Shown here in pieces: positions 18,580 through 27,574 of a stretch of 64,000 nucleotides of DNA; the first letter of the stretch is position 1, and every line of letters starts with the position of its first letter. A program made the translations under genes and the position numbers. This DNA is from Streptomyces venezuelae ATCC 10712 (lineage in GTDB: Bacteria; Actinomycetota; Actinomycetes; Streptomycetales; Streptomycetaceae), in assembly GCF_008639165.1 (NCBI RefSeq), contig NZ_CP029197.1, positions 4,220,001 through 4,284,000 on the forward strand, in the 5' to 3' direction. The notes beneath the pieces were generated by a model. The model ran no database searches. It was given only the letters and a program-made list of their open reading frames with translations, and had not been told where the DNA came from.

Positions 18580-19422
18580 ATGGTGGTGCAGCGGCACGGA
18601 CGTCCCGGAGCTCGCGGGAGCGGGGCGCTCGCCGTCACCGTCGCCCTGGTCGGCTCCCTCGTCGGGACCACGGCGGTCACGGGGTGCGCCGCCCCCGAGG
18701 ACCCGGGCCCGCCGGCCGATCCGGCCCTCGCCGTACGGAACGCCCCGGACGCGCTGACGAAGGCGGGCACGTCCAAGGCGAGCACCTCGATGGAGATGGC
18801 CTCGGGCGGGACGCGGGTCACCATCCGGGGCGAGGGCGGCTACGACTTCCGGCGCCGCACCGGCCGGCTCCAGGTGGTGCTGCCGAAGGACCCGGCCGGC
18901 ACCAGTGAGCACCGGCCGATCACCGAACTCCTCACCCCCGGGGCGCTCTACATGAAGAACCGGGGGGCCGGGGTGCCCGCCGACAAGTGGGTCCGGGTCG
19001 ACACCACCGGCCTCGACGACGGGAACCTCGTCACGGGCGGGGCCACCGACCCCGCCGCCGCGGCCGAGCTGCTGCGGGGCGTGCGGCAGGTCACGTACGT
19101 CGGCGAGGTCGAGCTGGCGGGGGTGAAAGTCAGCCACTACCGGGGGGTCGCCGACATCGCGCACGCCGCCCGGCTGGCCTCGCCGCAGGTGCGGGGCGCG
19201 CTCGCCGCGGCGGCGAAAGGGTTCGCCAAGGACACGGTGCCCTTCGACGCGTACCTCGACGGGGAGGGCCGGCTGCGGAAGGTGCGCCACCAGTTCAGCT
19301 TCAGCAACCAGGGCCGTACGGTCGCGGTCGCGTCGACGACCCTGCTGTACGGCTTCGGGGTGCCCGTCGAGGTGACGCTCCCGGACCGCCGGGACATCTA
19401 CGCCGGGAAGATCAAGGCCTGA
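18580..19422 (+). CDS. lipoprotein, LppX/LprG-like
   Basis: This 280-aa exported protein has a basic N-region, a hydrophobic stretch (ALAVTVALVGSLVGTT) and the lipobox AVTGC, giving a mature protein tethered through Cys near residue 36. The body (KAGTSKASTSMEMASGG, GALYMKN, KWVRVDTTGL, YLDGEGRLRKVRHQFSFSN) follows the half-barrel lipoprotein pattern of mycobacterial LppX/LprG and related DUF families that carry lipids. The ATG start follows only a weak site (GGCAGGCG). The ligand is unknown. Confidence 0.8.
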   Translation: MVVQRHGRPGARGSGALAVTVALVGSLVGTTAVTGCAAPEDPGPPADPALAVRNAPDALTKAGTSKASTSMEMASGGTRVTIRGEGGYDFRRRTGRLQVVLPKDPAGTSEHRPITELLTPGALYMKNRGAGVPADKWVRVDTTGLDDGNLVTGGATDPAAAAELLRGVRQVTYVGEVELAGVKVSHYRGVADIAHAARLASPQVRGALAAAAKGFAKDTVPFDAYLDGEGRLRKVRHQFSFSNQGRTVAVASTTLLYGFGVPVEVTLPDRRDIYAGKIKA

Positions 19423-19586
19423 CGGGACGCCTGACGGGGCCGGGCCCGACCGCCGCACGCCGGCCCGGCCCGTACGGGTACGGGTACGGACCATCGGCAA
19501 ATGGTCCGGACGTGTCATGCGCGGTGCGTGGCGCCGTCCCTACGCTGGGAGACCGCTGGGAGACCGACGCCGGCAGGAAGAGGTGG

Positions 19587-19772
19587 ATGCGCGTGGCCCC
19601 GCCCGGTACAGCAACCGTGCCCGCAGACCCGGACTGCGTCGCCCTCGCGGAGATCGAACTCTGCGGCGAGCTGATCATCGCCGCCTCCACCGCCGACGAG
19701 GAGCGGCTCAGTGCCGACCGGATCGACGAGGTCCTGAGAGTGGCGACGGAGCGGGCCGGACAGGACCGCTGA
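19587..19772 (+). CDS. 61-aa conserved small protein
   Basis: The ATG follows AGGAAGAGGTGG, a strong ribosome-binding site. The product reads MRVAPPGTAT..., has the core CVALAEIELCGELIIAAS and a C-terminal helix ADRIDEVLRVATERAG. Similar short proteins occur across Streptomyces, usually as hypothetical proteins. It is cytoplasmic with two Cys and no membrane segment. It is convergent with the CsoR gene, 20 bp between stops. I do not know its function. Confidence 0.72.
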   Translation: MRVAPPGTATVPADPDCVALAEIELCGELIIAASTADEERLSADRIDEVLRVATERAGQDR

Positions 19773-19792
19773 CGGCGGGGCCCGGCACGGCG

Positions 19793-20146
19793 TCAGGTGC
19801 GCATCATGCGGGCGATGGCCTTCGTGGCCTCCTCGACCTTGGCGTCGATGCCCTCGCCGGTGGCCGCCGCGTCCGCGACGCAGTGCCGCAGGTGCTCCTC
19901 CAGGAGCTGGAGCGCGAAGGACTGCAGGGCCTTCGTCGAGGCGGAGACCTGCGTGAGTATGTCGATGCAGTAGACGTCCTCGTCGACCATCCGCTGGAGG
20001 CCGCGGATCTGGCCCTCGATCCGGCGGAGCCGCTTGAGGTGCTCGTCCTTCTGCTTGTGGTAGCCGTGCACACCGTGCTCGTGGTCGGCCTGCCCGACGG
20101 CCGGGACGGCCTCGGGGGTGACCTGGTCCGCCTCGGTGGTCGTCAT
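19793..20146 (-). CDS. CsoR-family metal-sensing repressor
   Basis: This 117-aa all-helical repressor has the DUF156 core HLKRLRRIEGQIRGLQRMV and the Cys-His-Cys copper triad: Cys in DVYCIDILTQ, then His and Cys in LRHCVADA. The N-terminal 35 residues include HEHGVHGYH, a His-rich tail that could add metal ligands. Family members bind G/C-tract palindromes and release DNA on Cu(I). A matching operator lies just upstream. No copper exporter or chaperone gene is adjacent; the divergent neighbours are DUF47-Pit. Confidence 0.92.
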   Translation of the reverse strand: MTTTEADQVTPEAVPAVGQADHEHGVHGYHKQKDEHLKRLRRIEGQIRGLQRMVDEDVYCIDILTQVSASTKALQSFALQLLEEHLRHCVADAAATGEGIDAKVEEATKAIARMMRT

Positions 20147-20170
20147 CGCGTCCTCCCGCTGTCCATAAAG

Positions 20171-20200
20171 GGGGTGTATACCCCTCGTGGGTATATGGTA
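20171..20200. promoter_or_regulatory. CsoR-type operator
   Basis: TATACCC-CTCGT-GGGTATA (20178-20184 and 20190-20196) is a perfect 7-bp inverted repeat preceded by GGGGG. It lies 25 bp upstream of the CsoR start. It matches the known CsoR operator style (a G/C tract flanked by AT-rich ends). The position suggests autoregulation. Confidence 0.75.
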
Positions 20201-20338
20201 CCGATCCTCGCCGATCCGGGCGGGGGTCCGTGCTGTTCACTGTGCCTGATGGGCGACACTGAGAGACGCCGGTTAGCCGTGGCCGGATGATGCGCCTAGC
20301 ATCAGCCTGACCGAAACCCAGCACCCCGAGGACCCCAC

Positions 20339-20959
20339 GTGCGATTTCGTCTGACCCCCAGGGAGACGAGCTTCTACGACATGTTCGCCGCGTCCGCGGA
20401 CAACATCGTCACGGGCTCGAAGCTCCTGATGGAACTGCTCGGAGCGGAGCCTTCCGCCCGGGCCGAGATCGCGGAGCGGATGCGGGCAGCGGAGCACGCC
20501 GGCGACGACGCCACCCACGCGATCTTCCACCAGCTGAACTCCTCCTTCATCACGCCGTTCGACCGCGAGGACATCTACAACCTCGCGTCCTCCCTCGACG
20601 ACATCATGGACTTCATGGAGGAGGCCGTCGACCTGGTCGTCCTCTACAACGTCGAGGAGCTCCCCAAGGGCGTCGAGCAGCAGATCGAGGTGCTGGCCCG
20701 GGCGGCGGAGCTGACCGCCGAAGCCATGCCGAACCTGCGGACGATGGCCAACCTCACCGAGTACTGGATCGAGGTCAACCGGCTCGAGAACCAGGCCGAC
20801 CAGATCCACCGCAAGCTGCTCGCGACGCTCTTCAACGGCAAGTACGACGCCATCGAGGTGCTCAAGCTCAAGCAGATCGTCGACGTGCTGGAAGAGGCGG
20901 CCGACGCGTTCGAGCACGTGGCCAACACGGTGGAGACCATCGCGGTCAAGGAGTCCTGA
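20339..20959 (+). CDS. DUF47/PhoU-like regulator of Pit
   Basis: This 206-aa all-helical protein starts at a GTG after CCGAGGACC. Two PhoU-like three-helix repeats carry acidic metal-binding signatures (REDIYNLASSLDDIMDF, EVNRLENQADQIHRKLL, EEAADAFEHVANTVE). The family partners with Pit phosphate transporters, and the pit gene begins 6 bp downstream. TAGCAT near 20297 could serve as the -10. It probably tunes or gates the transporter, an inference from the conserved pairing. Confidence 0.9.
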   Translation: MRFRLTPRETSFYDMFAASADNIVTGSKLLMELLGAEPSARAEIAERMRAAEHAGDDATHAIFHQLNSSFITPFDREDIYNLASSLDDIMDFMEEAVDLVVLYNVEELPKGVEQQIEVLARAAELTAEAMPNLRTMANLTEYWIEVNRLENQADQIHRKLLATLFNGKYDAIEVLKLKQIVDVLEEAADAFEHVANTVETIAVKES

Positions 20960-20965
20960 GGCTTC

Positions 20966-21964
20966 GTGGACACCTTTGCTCTGATCGTGACCATCGGTGT
21001 CGCGCTCGGCTTCACCTATACGAACGGCTTCCACGACTCGGCCAACGCCATCGCCACCTCGGTGTCGACCCGGGCGCTGACGCCCCGGGCGGCCCTGGCG
21101 ATGGCCGCGGTCATGAACCTCGCCGGTGCCTTCATGGGCAGCGGGGTCGCCAAGACCGTCAGCGAGGGCCTGATCGAGACGCCGCACGGCGACAAGGGGA
21201 TGGGCATCCTCTTCGCCGCGCTCGTCGGCGCGATCATCTGGAACCTGGTCACCTGGTACTTCGGCCTGCCGTCCTCCTCCTCGCACGCCCTGTTCGGCGG
21301 CATGGTGGGCGCGGCGCTCGCCGGCGGGACCGAGGTCATCTGGGGCGGGGTGCTCGACAAGATCGTCATCCCGATGTTCATCTCGCCGGTGGTCGGCCTC
21401 GTCGCCGGTTACCTGGTGATGTGCGCGATCATGTGGATGTTCCGCAAGGCCAACCCGCACAAGGCCAAGCGCGGTTTCCGGATCGCGCAGACCGTGTCGG
21501 CGGCCGGCATGGCGCTCGGCCACGGTCTGCAGGACGCGCAGAAGACCATGGGCATCGTGGTGATGGCCCTCGTCATCGCCGATGTGCAGGACGCCGGCGA
21601 CGACATCCCGGTCTGGGTGAAGATCGCGTGCGCCGTGATGCTCTCGCTGGGTACGTACGCGGGTGGCTGGCGCATCATGCGGACCCTCGGCCGCAAGATC
21701 ATCGAGCTGGACCCGCCGCAGGGGTTCGCGGCGGAGACCACGGGCGCGTCGATCATGTTCGGCTCGGCGTTCCTCTTCCACGCGCCGATCTCGACCACGC
21801 ACGTCATCACCTCCGCGATCATGGGCGTGGGCGCGACGAAGCGGGTCAACGCGGTGCGGTGGGGTGTCGCCAAGAACATCATCCTCGGCTGGTTCATCAC
21901 CATGCCGGCGGCGGCGCTGGTCGCGGCCGGAAGCTTCTACGTGGTGCAGCTGTTCTTCGGCTGA
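20966..21964 (+). CDS. pit: low-affinity inorganic phosphate transporter (Pit family)
   Basis: This 332-aa polytopic protein has the PiT signatures in both halves: FTYTNGFHDSANAIATSVSTRALTP near the N-terminus and SIMFGSAFLFHAPISTTHVI in the C-terminal half. About ten hydrophobic segments fit a metal-phosphate:proton symporter. The start is a GTG 6 bp after the DUF47 gene, so the two are one transcription unit. Its position beside pstSCAB matches the PitH1 locus of S. coelicolor. Confidence 0.93.
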   Translation: MDTFALIVTIGVALGFTYTNGFHDSANAIATSVSTRALTPRAALAMAAVMNLAGAFMGSGVAKTVSEGLIETPHGDKGMGILFAALVGAIIWNLVTWYFGLPSSSSHALFGGMVGAALAGGTEVIWGGVLDKIVIPMFISPVVGLVAGYLVMCAIMWMFRKANPHKAKRGFRIAQTVSAAGMALGHGLQDAQKTMGIVVMALVIADVQDAGDDIPVWVKIACAVMLSLGTYAGGWRIMRTLGRKIIELDPPQGFAAETTGASIMFGSAFLFHAPISTTHVITSAIMGVGATKRVNAVRWGVAKNIILGWFITMPAAALVAAGSFYVVQLFFG

Positions 21965-21990
21965 CGCGGCAGCGGACGCGCTGAATGGTC

Positions 21991-22025
21991 GGGCCCGGCT
22001 CCCCTGAGGGGAGCCGGGCCCTTCG
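21991..22025. terminator. strong hairpin after pit / after pstB
   Basis: A 14-bp perfect stem (GGGCCCGGCTCCCC / GGGGAGCCGGGCCC) with a TGA loop ends at 22021 and is followed by TTCGT. It lies between the convergent pit (ends 21964) and pstB (ends 22065) genes and can stop transcription from both sides. Confidence 0.85.
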
Positions 22026-22064
22026 TCTAACGGTGGCACCGCCATGCAGCACCGTAGACGAGAC

Positions 22065-22841
<777 letters not shown>

Positions 22842-22870
22842 GTGAATCACTACTTCCAATGATGCCGCGG

Positions 22871-23944
22871 TCAGCGGCCGGTCTTGGGGGCCTTCCAGCG
22901 GGCGATGCCGCGGGCCACCAGGTTGAGGATCATGACGAAGGCGATCAGGACGAGCGCTGCGGCCCAGGCGCGGGACACGGCCGCGTCGGTGCCGACCGCG
23001 TACTGCTCGTACACGTAGAGCGGCAGGGAGGACTGGGCGCCTTCGAAGGGGTTCGGGTTGATGAGCTTCGTACCGAACACGAGGAGCAGGACCGGGGCCG
23101 TCTCACCGGTGATGCGGGCGACCGCGAGCATGACGCCCGTGGTGATGCCGCCGATCGCGGTGGGGAGGACCACCTTCAGGATGGTGCGCCACTTGGGGAT
23201 GCCGAGGGCGAGGGAGGCCTCGCGGAGCTCGTTCGGGACGAGCTTGAGCATCTCCTCGGTGGAGCGGACCACGACCGGCATCATCAGGATGGCGAGGGCC
23301 ATCGCGCCGGCGAAACCGGAGGGGCCGAAGCCCAGCATCAGGTTCCAGGTGGCGAGGATGAAGAGGCCGGCGACGATCGACGGGATGCCCGTCATGACGT
23401 CGACGAAGAAGGTGACGGCCTGGGCCAGCTTTCCGCCGCCGTACTCGACGAGGTAGACGGCGGTGAGGAGACCGATCGGAGCGGCGATCACGGTCGCGAT
23501 GGCGACCTGCTCGATGGTGCCGAGCAGCGCGTGGTAGACGCCGCCGCCGGCCTCGGCGTCGAGGACGCCGTTCATCGAGTGGCCCAGGAAGTACGGGTCG
23601 AGGACCTCGATGCCCTTGCTGATGGTGACCCACGCGAGGGAGAGCAGCGGGATGACGGCCAGGACGAAGCAGACCCAGACGAGGCTGGTGGCGACGCGGT
23701 CCTTGGCCTGGCGGCTGCCCTCGACCTTGGTGGTCAGCGCGTACGTGACGAGCACGAAGATCAGGGCGGCGAGGATGCCCCACTGGACCTTGCTGTGCCA
23801 GCCGGCGGCGAGGCCGATGCCGATGCCCGCGGCGACGGAGCCGGCGGCGACGGCGGCCGGGGTCCAGCGGGGGAGGCGGGCGCTGGAGAGCGATCCCGTG
23901 CGCTTGACCGTCGAGACCGGACGGTCCTGTATGGCGTGGCTCAT
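22871..23944 (-). CDS. pstA: phosphate ABC transporter permease PstA
   Basis: This 357-aa membrane protein has the binding-protein-dependent permease core (LLTAVYLVEYGGGKLAQAVTF, MTGIPSIVAGLFILA, ELREASLALGIPKWRTILKVVLP: the EAA loop that docks PstB). An N-terminal extension of about 110 residues with three extra hydrophobic segments is usual for actinobacterial PstA. Its ATG overlaps the pstC stop (ATGA), so the two are translationally coupled. Confidence 0.95.
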   Translation of the reverse strand: MSHAIQDRPVSTVKRTGSLSSARLPRWTPAAVAAGSVAAGIGIGLAAGWHSKVQWGILAALIFVLVTYALTTKVEGSRQAKDRVATSLVWVCFVLAVIPLLSLAWVTISKGIEVLDPYFLGHSMNGVLDAEAGGGVYHALLGTIEQVAIATVIAAPIGLLTAVYLVEYGGGKLAQAVTFFVDVMTGIPSIVAGLFILATWNLMLGFGPSGFAGAMALAILMMPVVVRSTEEMLKLVPNELREASLALGIPKWRTILKVVLPTAIGGITTGVMLAVARITGETAPVLLLVFGTKLINPNPFEGAQSSLPLYVYEQYAVGTDAAVSRAWAAALVLIAFVMILNLVARGIARWKAPKTGR

Positions 23945-24915
23945 GCCGCTGCCCCCGAGTACTCCTTGCGGCGGCCGATGATCCAGCGGGCGGCGCCGTT
24001 GACCAGCAGGGTGATGGCGAAGAGGACGAGACCGGAGGCGATCAGCGCGTCCCGTCCGAACTCGTCGGCCTCGTTGAACTTGGCGGCGATGTTCTGCGCG
24101 AACGTGCCGCCGCCCGGGTCGAGGAGGTGGCCCGAGAGGAGGAAGCTCGGGGAGAGCACCACGGCGACGGCCATGGTCTCGCCGAGTGCGCGGCCGAGGC
24201 CCAGCATGGAGGCGGAGATGATGCCGGAGCGGCCGAAGGGCAGCACCGACATGCGGATGACCTCCCAGCGCGTGGCGCCGAGGGCGAGGGCGGCTTCCTC
24301 GTGCATCTTCGGGGCCTGCAGGAAGACCTCACGGGTGACGTTGGTGATGATCGGAAGGATCATGATCGCCAGCAGGATGCCCACGGTGAAGAGGTTGCGG
24401 GCGGGGCCGTCGGTGGCCTTGTCGAAGATGTACGTCCAGCCGAAGTACTGGTCGAGCCACTTGTTGAGGCCGTCCAGGTACGGGACGAGGAAGATCGCGC
24501 CCCAGAGGCCGTAGATGATGCTGGGCACGGCGGCGAGCAGGTCGACGACGTACGCGAGCGGCTTGGCCAGCTTGCGCGGGGCGTAGTGCGAGATGAAGAG
24601 GGCGATCCCGATCGCCACGGGCACGGCGATGAGCATCGCGACGATCGAGGAGACGACCGTGCCGAAGGCGAGGACGGCGATGCCGAAGACCGGCGGGTTG
24701 CCGGCCGGGTTCCACTCGAAGGTGGTGAAGAAGTTCGCGCTGTCGTCGGAGATCGCGAGGACCGCGCGGTAGGTGAGGAAGCCGGCGATCGCGGCCATGA
24801 TCACGAGGAGGGTGATGCCGGATCCTCGGGAGAGGCCGCTGAAGACGCGGTCCCCGGGGCGGGTGGCGCTCTTGGCGCTCCGGCTCCCTTGTATGTCTGG
24901 AGTGGTGGTAGCCAT
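23941..24915 (-). CDS. pstC: phosphate ABC transporter permease PstC
   Basis: This 324-aa permease has about six transmembrane helices. The core includes VPVAIGIALFISHYAPRKLA, DLLAAVPSIIYGLWGAIFLVP and the EAA loop EEAALALGATRWEVIRMSVL. The long extracytoplasmic loop (LNKWLDQYFGWTYIFDKATD) is typical of PstC. It lies 105 bp downstream of pstS behind a strong hairpin, so its level is probably lower than that of PstS. Confidence 0.95.
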   Translation of the reverse strand: MATTTPDIQGSRSAKSATRPGDRVFSGLSRGSGITLLVIMAAIAGFLTYRAVLAISDDSANFFTTFEWNPAGNPPVFGIAVLAFGTVVSSIVAMLIAVPVAIGIALFISHYAPRKLAKPLAYVVDLLAAVPSIIYGLWGAIFLVPYLDGLNKWLDQYFGWTYIFDKATDGPARNLFTVGILLAIMILPIITNVTREVFLQAPKMHEEAALALGATRWEVIRMSVLPFGRSGIISASMLGLGRALGETMAVAVVLSPSFLLSGHLLDPGGGTFAQNIAAKFNEADEFGRDALIASGLVLFAITLLVNGAARWIIGRRKEYSGAAA

Positions 24916-24980
24916 CTGCTTCTCCGGTCTGCGGGGCCCCTACGGACGTACGGGCTCCTGGCGGCGGTGCACCGGATGCC

Positions 24981-25011
24981 GGGTCCGGCCCCCGGGCGGG
25001 GGGCCGGACCC
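24981..25011 (-). terminator. pstS-pstC intergenic hairpin (attenuator or mRNA stabiliser)
   Basis: A 13-bp perfect stem (GGGTCCGGCCCCC / GGGGGCCGGACCC) with a five-base loop sits 9 bp after the pstS stop and 65 bp before the pstC start. No U-tract follows. It would partly terminate transcription or protect the 3' end of pstS mRNA, favouring the binding protein over the permeases. Confidence 0.75.
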
Positions 25012-25020
25012 GGCCGGGGG

Positions 25021-26163
25021 TCAGGACAGGGTGGGGACGATCGTGCGGACCTTCGCGGCGATCTCGGCCGGGAGCGGGGCGTAGCCGGCGTCGGCGAGGA
25101 CCTTCTGGCCCTGCTCGCTCACGGTGTAGTTGAGGAACGCCTTCAGGGTCGGCAGGGTCTCCGCCTTGTTGCCCTTGTCGCAGGCGATCTCGTACGTGAC
25201 GAGGACGATCGGGTAGGCACCCTCGGCCTTCGTGGCGTAGTCGAGGGAGAGGGCCATGTCGCTGCCCGTGCCCTTGACCTTGGCGGCGGCGATGGCCTTG
25301 GACGCGTTCTCCGAGGAGGCGGCGACCGGGGCGGCGGCGCCGGTGTTGATGCTGACCGTCGAGATCTTGTTCGCCGTGGCGTAGGAGAGCTCGAAGTAGC
25401 CGATGGAGCCCTCGGCGTCCTTCACGGCGGTGGCGACACCGGAGGAGCCGTTGGCGGCCTGGCCGCCCTGGGCCGGCCACGACTTCGACTTCGGGTCGTG
25501 CTTCCAGTCGGCCGCGGCGGCGGTCGAGAGGTACTTGCCGAGGTTCTGGGTGGTGCCGGACTCGTCCGAGCGGTGGAAGGCCTGGATCGTGCTGTCCGGG
25601 AGCTTGGCGCCCGGGTTCAGCTTGGCGATCGCCGGGTCGTTCCACTTGGTGATCTTGTTGTCGAAGATCTTGGCGATGGTGGAGGCGTCCAGGACCAGGT
25701 TGTCCACGCCGTCCAGCTTGTAGCCGATGGCGATGGGGCCGCCGACCATCGGCAGGTTGACGCCCTTGCCGGTCTTGCAGATCTTCGCCGACTCGGCGGC
25801 CTCTTCGTCCTTCAGGGCGGAGTCGGAGCCCGCGAAGGCGACCTGGCCCTGGTTGAACTTGGTGATGCCGCCGCCGGAGCCGATGGCCTGGTAGTTGATC
25901 TCGACACCGGAGCACGCGGCCTGGAAGTTCTTGACCCAGAGGTCCATCGCGTTCTTCTGGGCGCTGGAGCCCGCGGCGAGGAGCTGGCCCTTGGCGCCGT
26001 CACACGCGATGTCGGAGGCGGCGGCGGAGGTCTTCGTGCCGTTTTCCTTGGCCGGGGTCTCCGTGTTGTTGTCCGAGCCACACGCCGAGAGGACGAGCGC
26101 ACCGGAGACGACGAGGGCACCGATCGCGGAGGCGCGAAGCCCGTTCTTGCGCGAAAGCTTCAC
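25021..26163 (-). CDS. pstS: phosphate-binding lipoprotein PstS
   Basis: This 380-aa lipoprotein starts with GTG (MKLSRKNGLRAS) after AAGGAACACCCGAAA. The signal peptide ends at the lipobox LVLSAC (Cys near 28). The mature protein has the phosphate-binding loops LLAAGSSAQKNA, AIGSGGGITKFNQGQVAFAGSDSA and FHRSDESGTTQNLGKYL. It binds phosphate outside the membrane for PstCA. Upstream direct repeats match a PhoP-binding PHO box. An ordered 5' leader of about 110 nt is predicted. Confidence 0.97.
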   Translation of the reverse strand: MKLSRKNGLRASAIGALVVSGALVLSACGSDNNTETPAKENGTKTSAAASDIACDGAKGQLLAAGSSAQKNAMDLWVKNFQAACSGVEINYQAIGSGGGITKFNQGQVAFAGSDSALKDEEAAESAKICKTGKGVNLPMVGGPIAIGYKLDGVDNLVLDASTIAKIFDNKITKWNDPAIAKLNPGAKLPDSTIQAFHRSDESGTTQNLGKYLSTAAAADWKHDPKSKSWPAQGGQAANGSSGVATAVKDAEGSIGYFELSYATANKISTVSINTGAAAPVAASSENASKAIAAAKVKGTGSDMALSLDYATKAEGAYPIVLVTYEIACDKGNKAETLPTLKAFLNYTVSEQGQKVLADAGYAPLPAEIAAKVRTIVPTLS

Positions 26164-26279
26164 TTTCGGGTGTTCCTTCCAGAAGCCGCCCTGTCGCGGA
26201 CCGAGTGTCCCGAACGTTTCTACGGCGGCGTGTGTCGGTGGGCGGTGCGTCGCTGAGCTCTGTGCACCGTGTACTGCCG

Positions 26280-26334
26280 AAATTAGGCAGAACAGGTGAA
26301 GCGGCCGACGGGACAGAGTGAACGGAAAGTGAAC
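26280..26334 (-). promoter_or_regulatory. pstS promoter with PHO boxes
   Basis: Read on the minus strand, GTTCACTTTCC-GTTCACTCTGT is a pair of 11-nt direct repeats (7-bp cores at 26328-26334 and 26317-26323). A third core, CTTCACC (26295-26301), lies exactly 22 nt further. This is the Streptomyces PHO-box pattern bound by phosphorylated PhoP. TAATTT (26280-26285) fits the -10, putting the start near 26272 and the boxes over the -35 region, as expected for activation under phosphate limitation. Confidence 0.85.
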
Positions 26335-26388
26335 CGTGCCGGAAGGGCGGGTGCGGTGTCGTGGGGCCCGGGTGAGGCCCCACGTGGT

Positions 26389-27051
26389 TCAGGAAGCCGC
26401 GGCGGCCTTCTGGATCCGGGGGACGAAGATCTGAGCCAGCGAATGGGCGGTGGCGGGGTCCAGGGAGCTGCCTTCCCCTTCCAGCGTCACCTGCGCGACC
26501 GTCGTGCCCAGGCACAGGGTGAGGTAGAGGCCGTCCAGGCTCCCGGCGTTCCGGTAGTAGGCGTGGCTCTCGACACCGGCGACCGGTGCCACCCCTGCCT
26601 TGGTGTACTTGGCCGACCAGCTCTTCTCCTTGCGGCAGGCGTCCTGAGCGGCCTTCTCGTCCGCGAAGGCCGTGAGGTCGAACTGGGCTTCCTCGCCGAA
26701 CGCCTCGTAGTCCGCCTCGCCGCGCGCGATCCTGGCGCAGTACCAGTCCGCGTCCGCACCGCAACTCGCGGCTGGTTCGGGCGCCTCCTCGATGTCCGCG
26801 CTTGCGCTGCGCGGCGTCCACCCCGCCATCGACGCCGGATCGGGCAACGCCTGCTTGAACCTCTCCTCGGTCCTGAAGACGGTGCCGAAGTCCGCCTTGC
26901 CGACGGCCGAGCCGCCCGAGCCTGATCCGGTTCCGGCACTGCCGCCCGTGGCCGGCTTCGTCGTCGTGTCGGAGCCGGCGCCTCCACAGCCGGTGGCGAG
27001 GGCCGCCAGCGTCACCAGAACTGCCGCACTCCGACCTATGTGATGCTTCAC
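26389..27051 (-). CDS. putative lipoprotein of unknown function
   Basis: This 220-aa protein starts with GTG after GGGGAGTGCGGTT. The signal peptide (SAAVLVTLAALATGC) gives a lipid-anchored Cys near residue 22. A Gly/Ser/Thr-rich linker follows, then a domain with four or five Cys (PAASCGADADWYCARI, AQDACRKEKSW, LYLTLCLG), suggesting two disulfides. I do not recognise the family; DUF-type streptomycete lipoproteins have this look. It lies between pstS and the NUDIX gene. Confidence 0.75.
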   Translation of the reverse strand: MKHHIGRSAAVLVTLAALATGCGGAGSDTTTKPATGGSAGTGSGSGGSAVGKADFGTVFRTEERFKQALPDPASMAGWTPRSASADIEEAPEPAASCGADADWYCARIARGEADYEAFGEEAQFDLTAFADEKAAQDACRKEKSWSAKYTKAGVAPVAGVESHAYYRNAGSLDGLYLTLCLGTTVAQVTLEGEGSSLDPATAHSLAQIFVPRIQKAAAAS

Positions 27052-27139
27052 AACCGCACTCCCCGTGAGCCGATGCCGACCAGATCACCGGTGCGGCGAT
27101 CTGTCGCTACAGAAGATCATCTTGGCAGTGTGTGCTCGG

Positions 27140-27574
27140 TCATGACACCCGCCCGCCCTCTGCGGCTCGCCTCCTGAGGAACACGCCGATCAGGTCCTTG
27201 TCCCTGTCCTGGGTCAGGCAGGTGCGTGCGGCTTCAGGGGTGAGCCACAGCAGACGCGTCACTTCCCGGTTCGGTGCGAACGAGCCGCCCGTGGCCTCGG
27301 CCGCCCAGTAGCGGACCTCCTTGGCACGGCCCTGAACCCGGTAGCGGACGGTGGGAAGTTCGACGCCCAGCGCGCACGTCATGCCGGTCTCCTCCCGAAC
27401 CTCACGGACCGCGGCCGCTCTCGCGCCTTCGCCGGACTTCAGCTTGCCCTTGGGGTGGGACCAGTCGGACCACTTCGGTCGGAAGACCACGGCGATCTCG
27501 ATGCCGTGGCCGGAACGCGACCGCCGCCAGAGGACGCAGCCCGCGGCGAGGATCGGGGACTCGGGGACGCTCAT
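27140..27574 (-). CDS. NUDIX hydrolase
   Basis: This 144-aa enzyme has a complete Nudix box (GKLKSGEGARAAAVREVREETGM: Gx5Ex7REUxEExGU). An N-terminal strand (ILAAGCVLWRR) and FRPKWSDWSHPKGKLK resemble MutT1/diadenosine polyphosphate hydrolases. Actinobacterial MutT1 proteins often carry an added histidine phosphatase domain, absent here. Its ATG overlaps the stop of the CHAD gene by 4 bp. With ppk and CHAD upstream, a role in hydrolysing Ap(n)A or other phosphoanhydrides is likely. Confidence 0.9.
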   Translation of the reverse strand: MSVPESPILAAGCVLWRRSRSGHGIEIAVVFRPKWSDWSHPKGKLKSGEGARAAAVREVREETGMTCALGVELPTVRYRVQGRAKEVRYWAAEATGGSFAPNREVTRLLWLTPEAARTCLTQDRDKDLIGVFLRRRAAEGGRVS

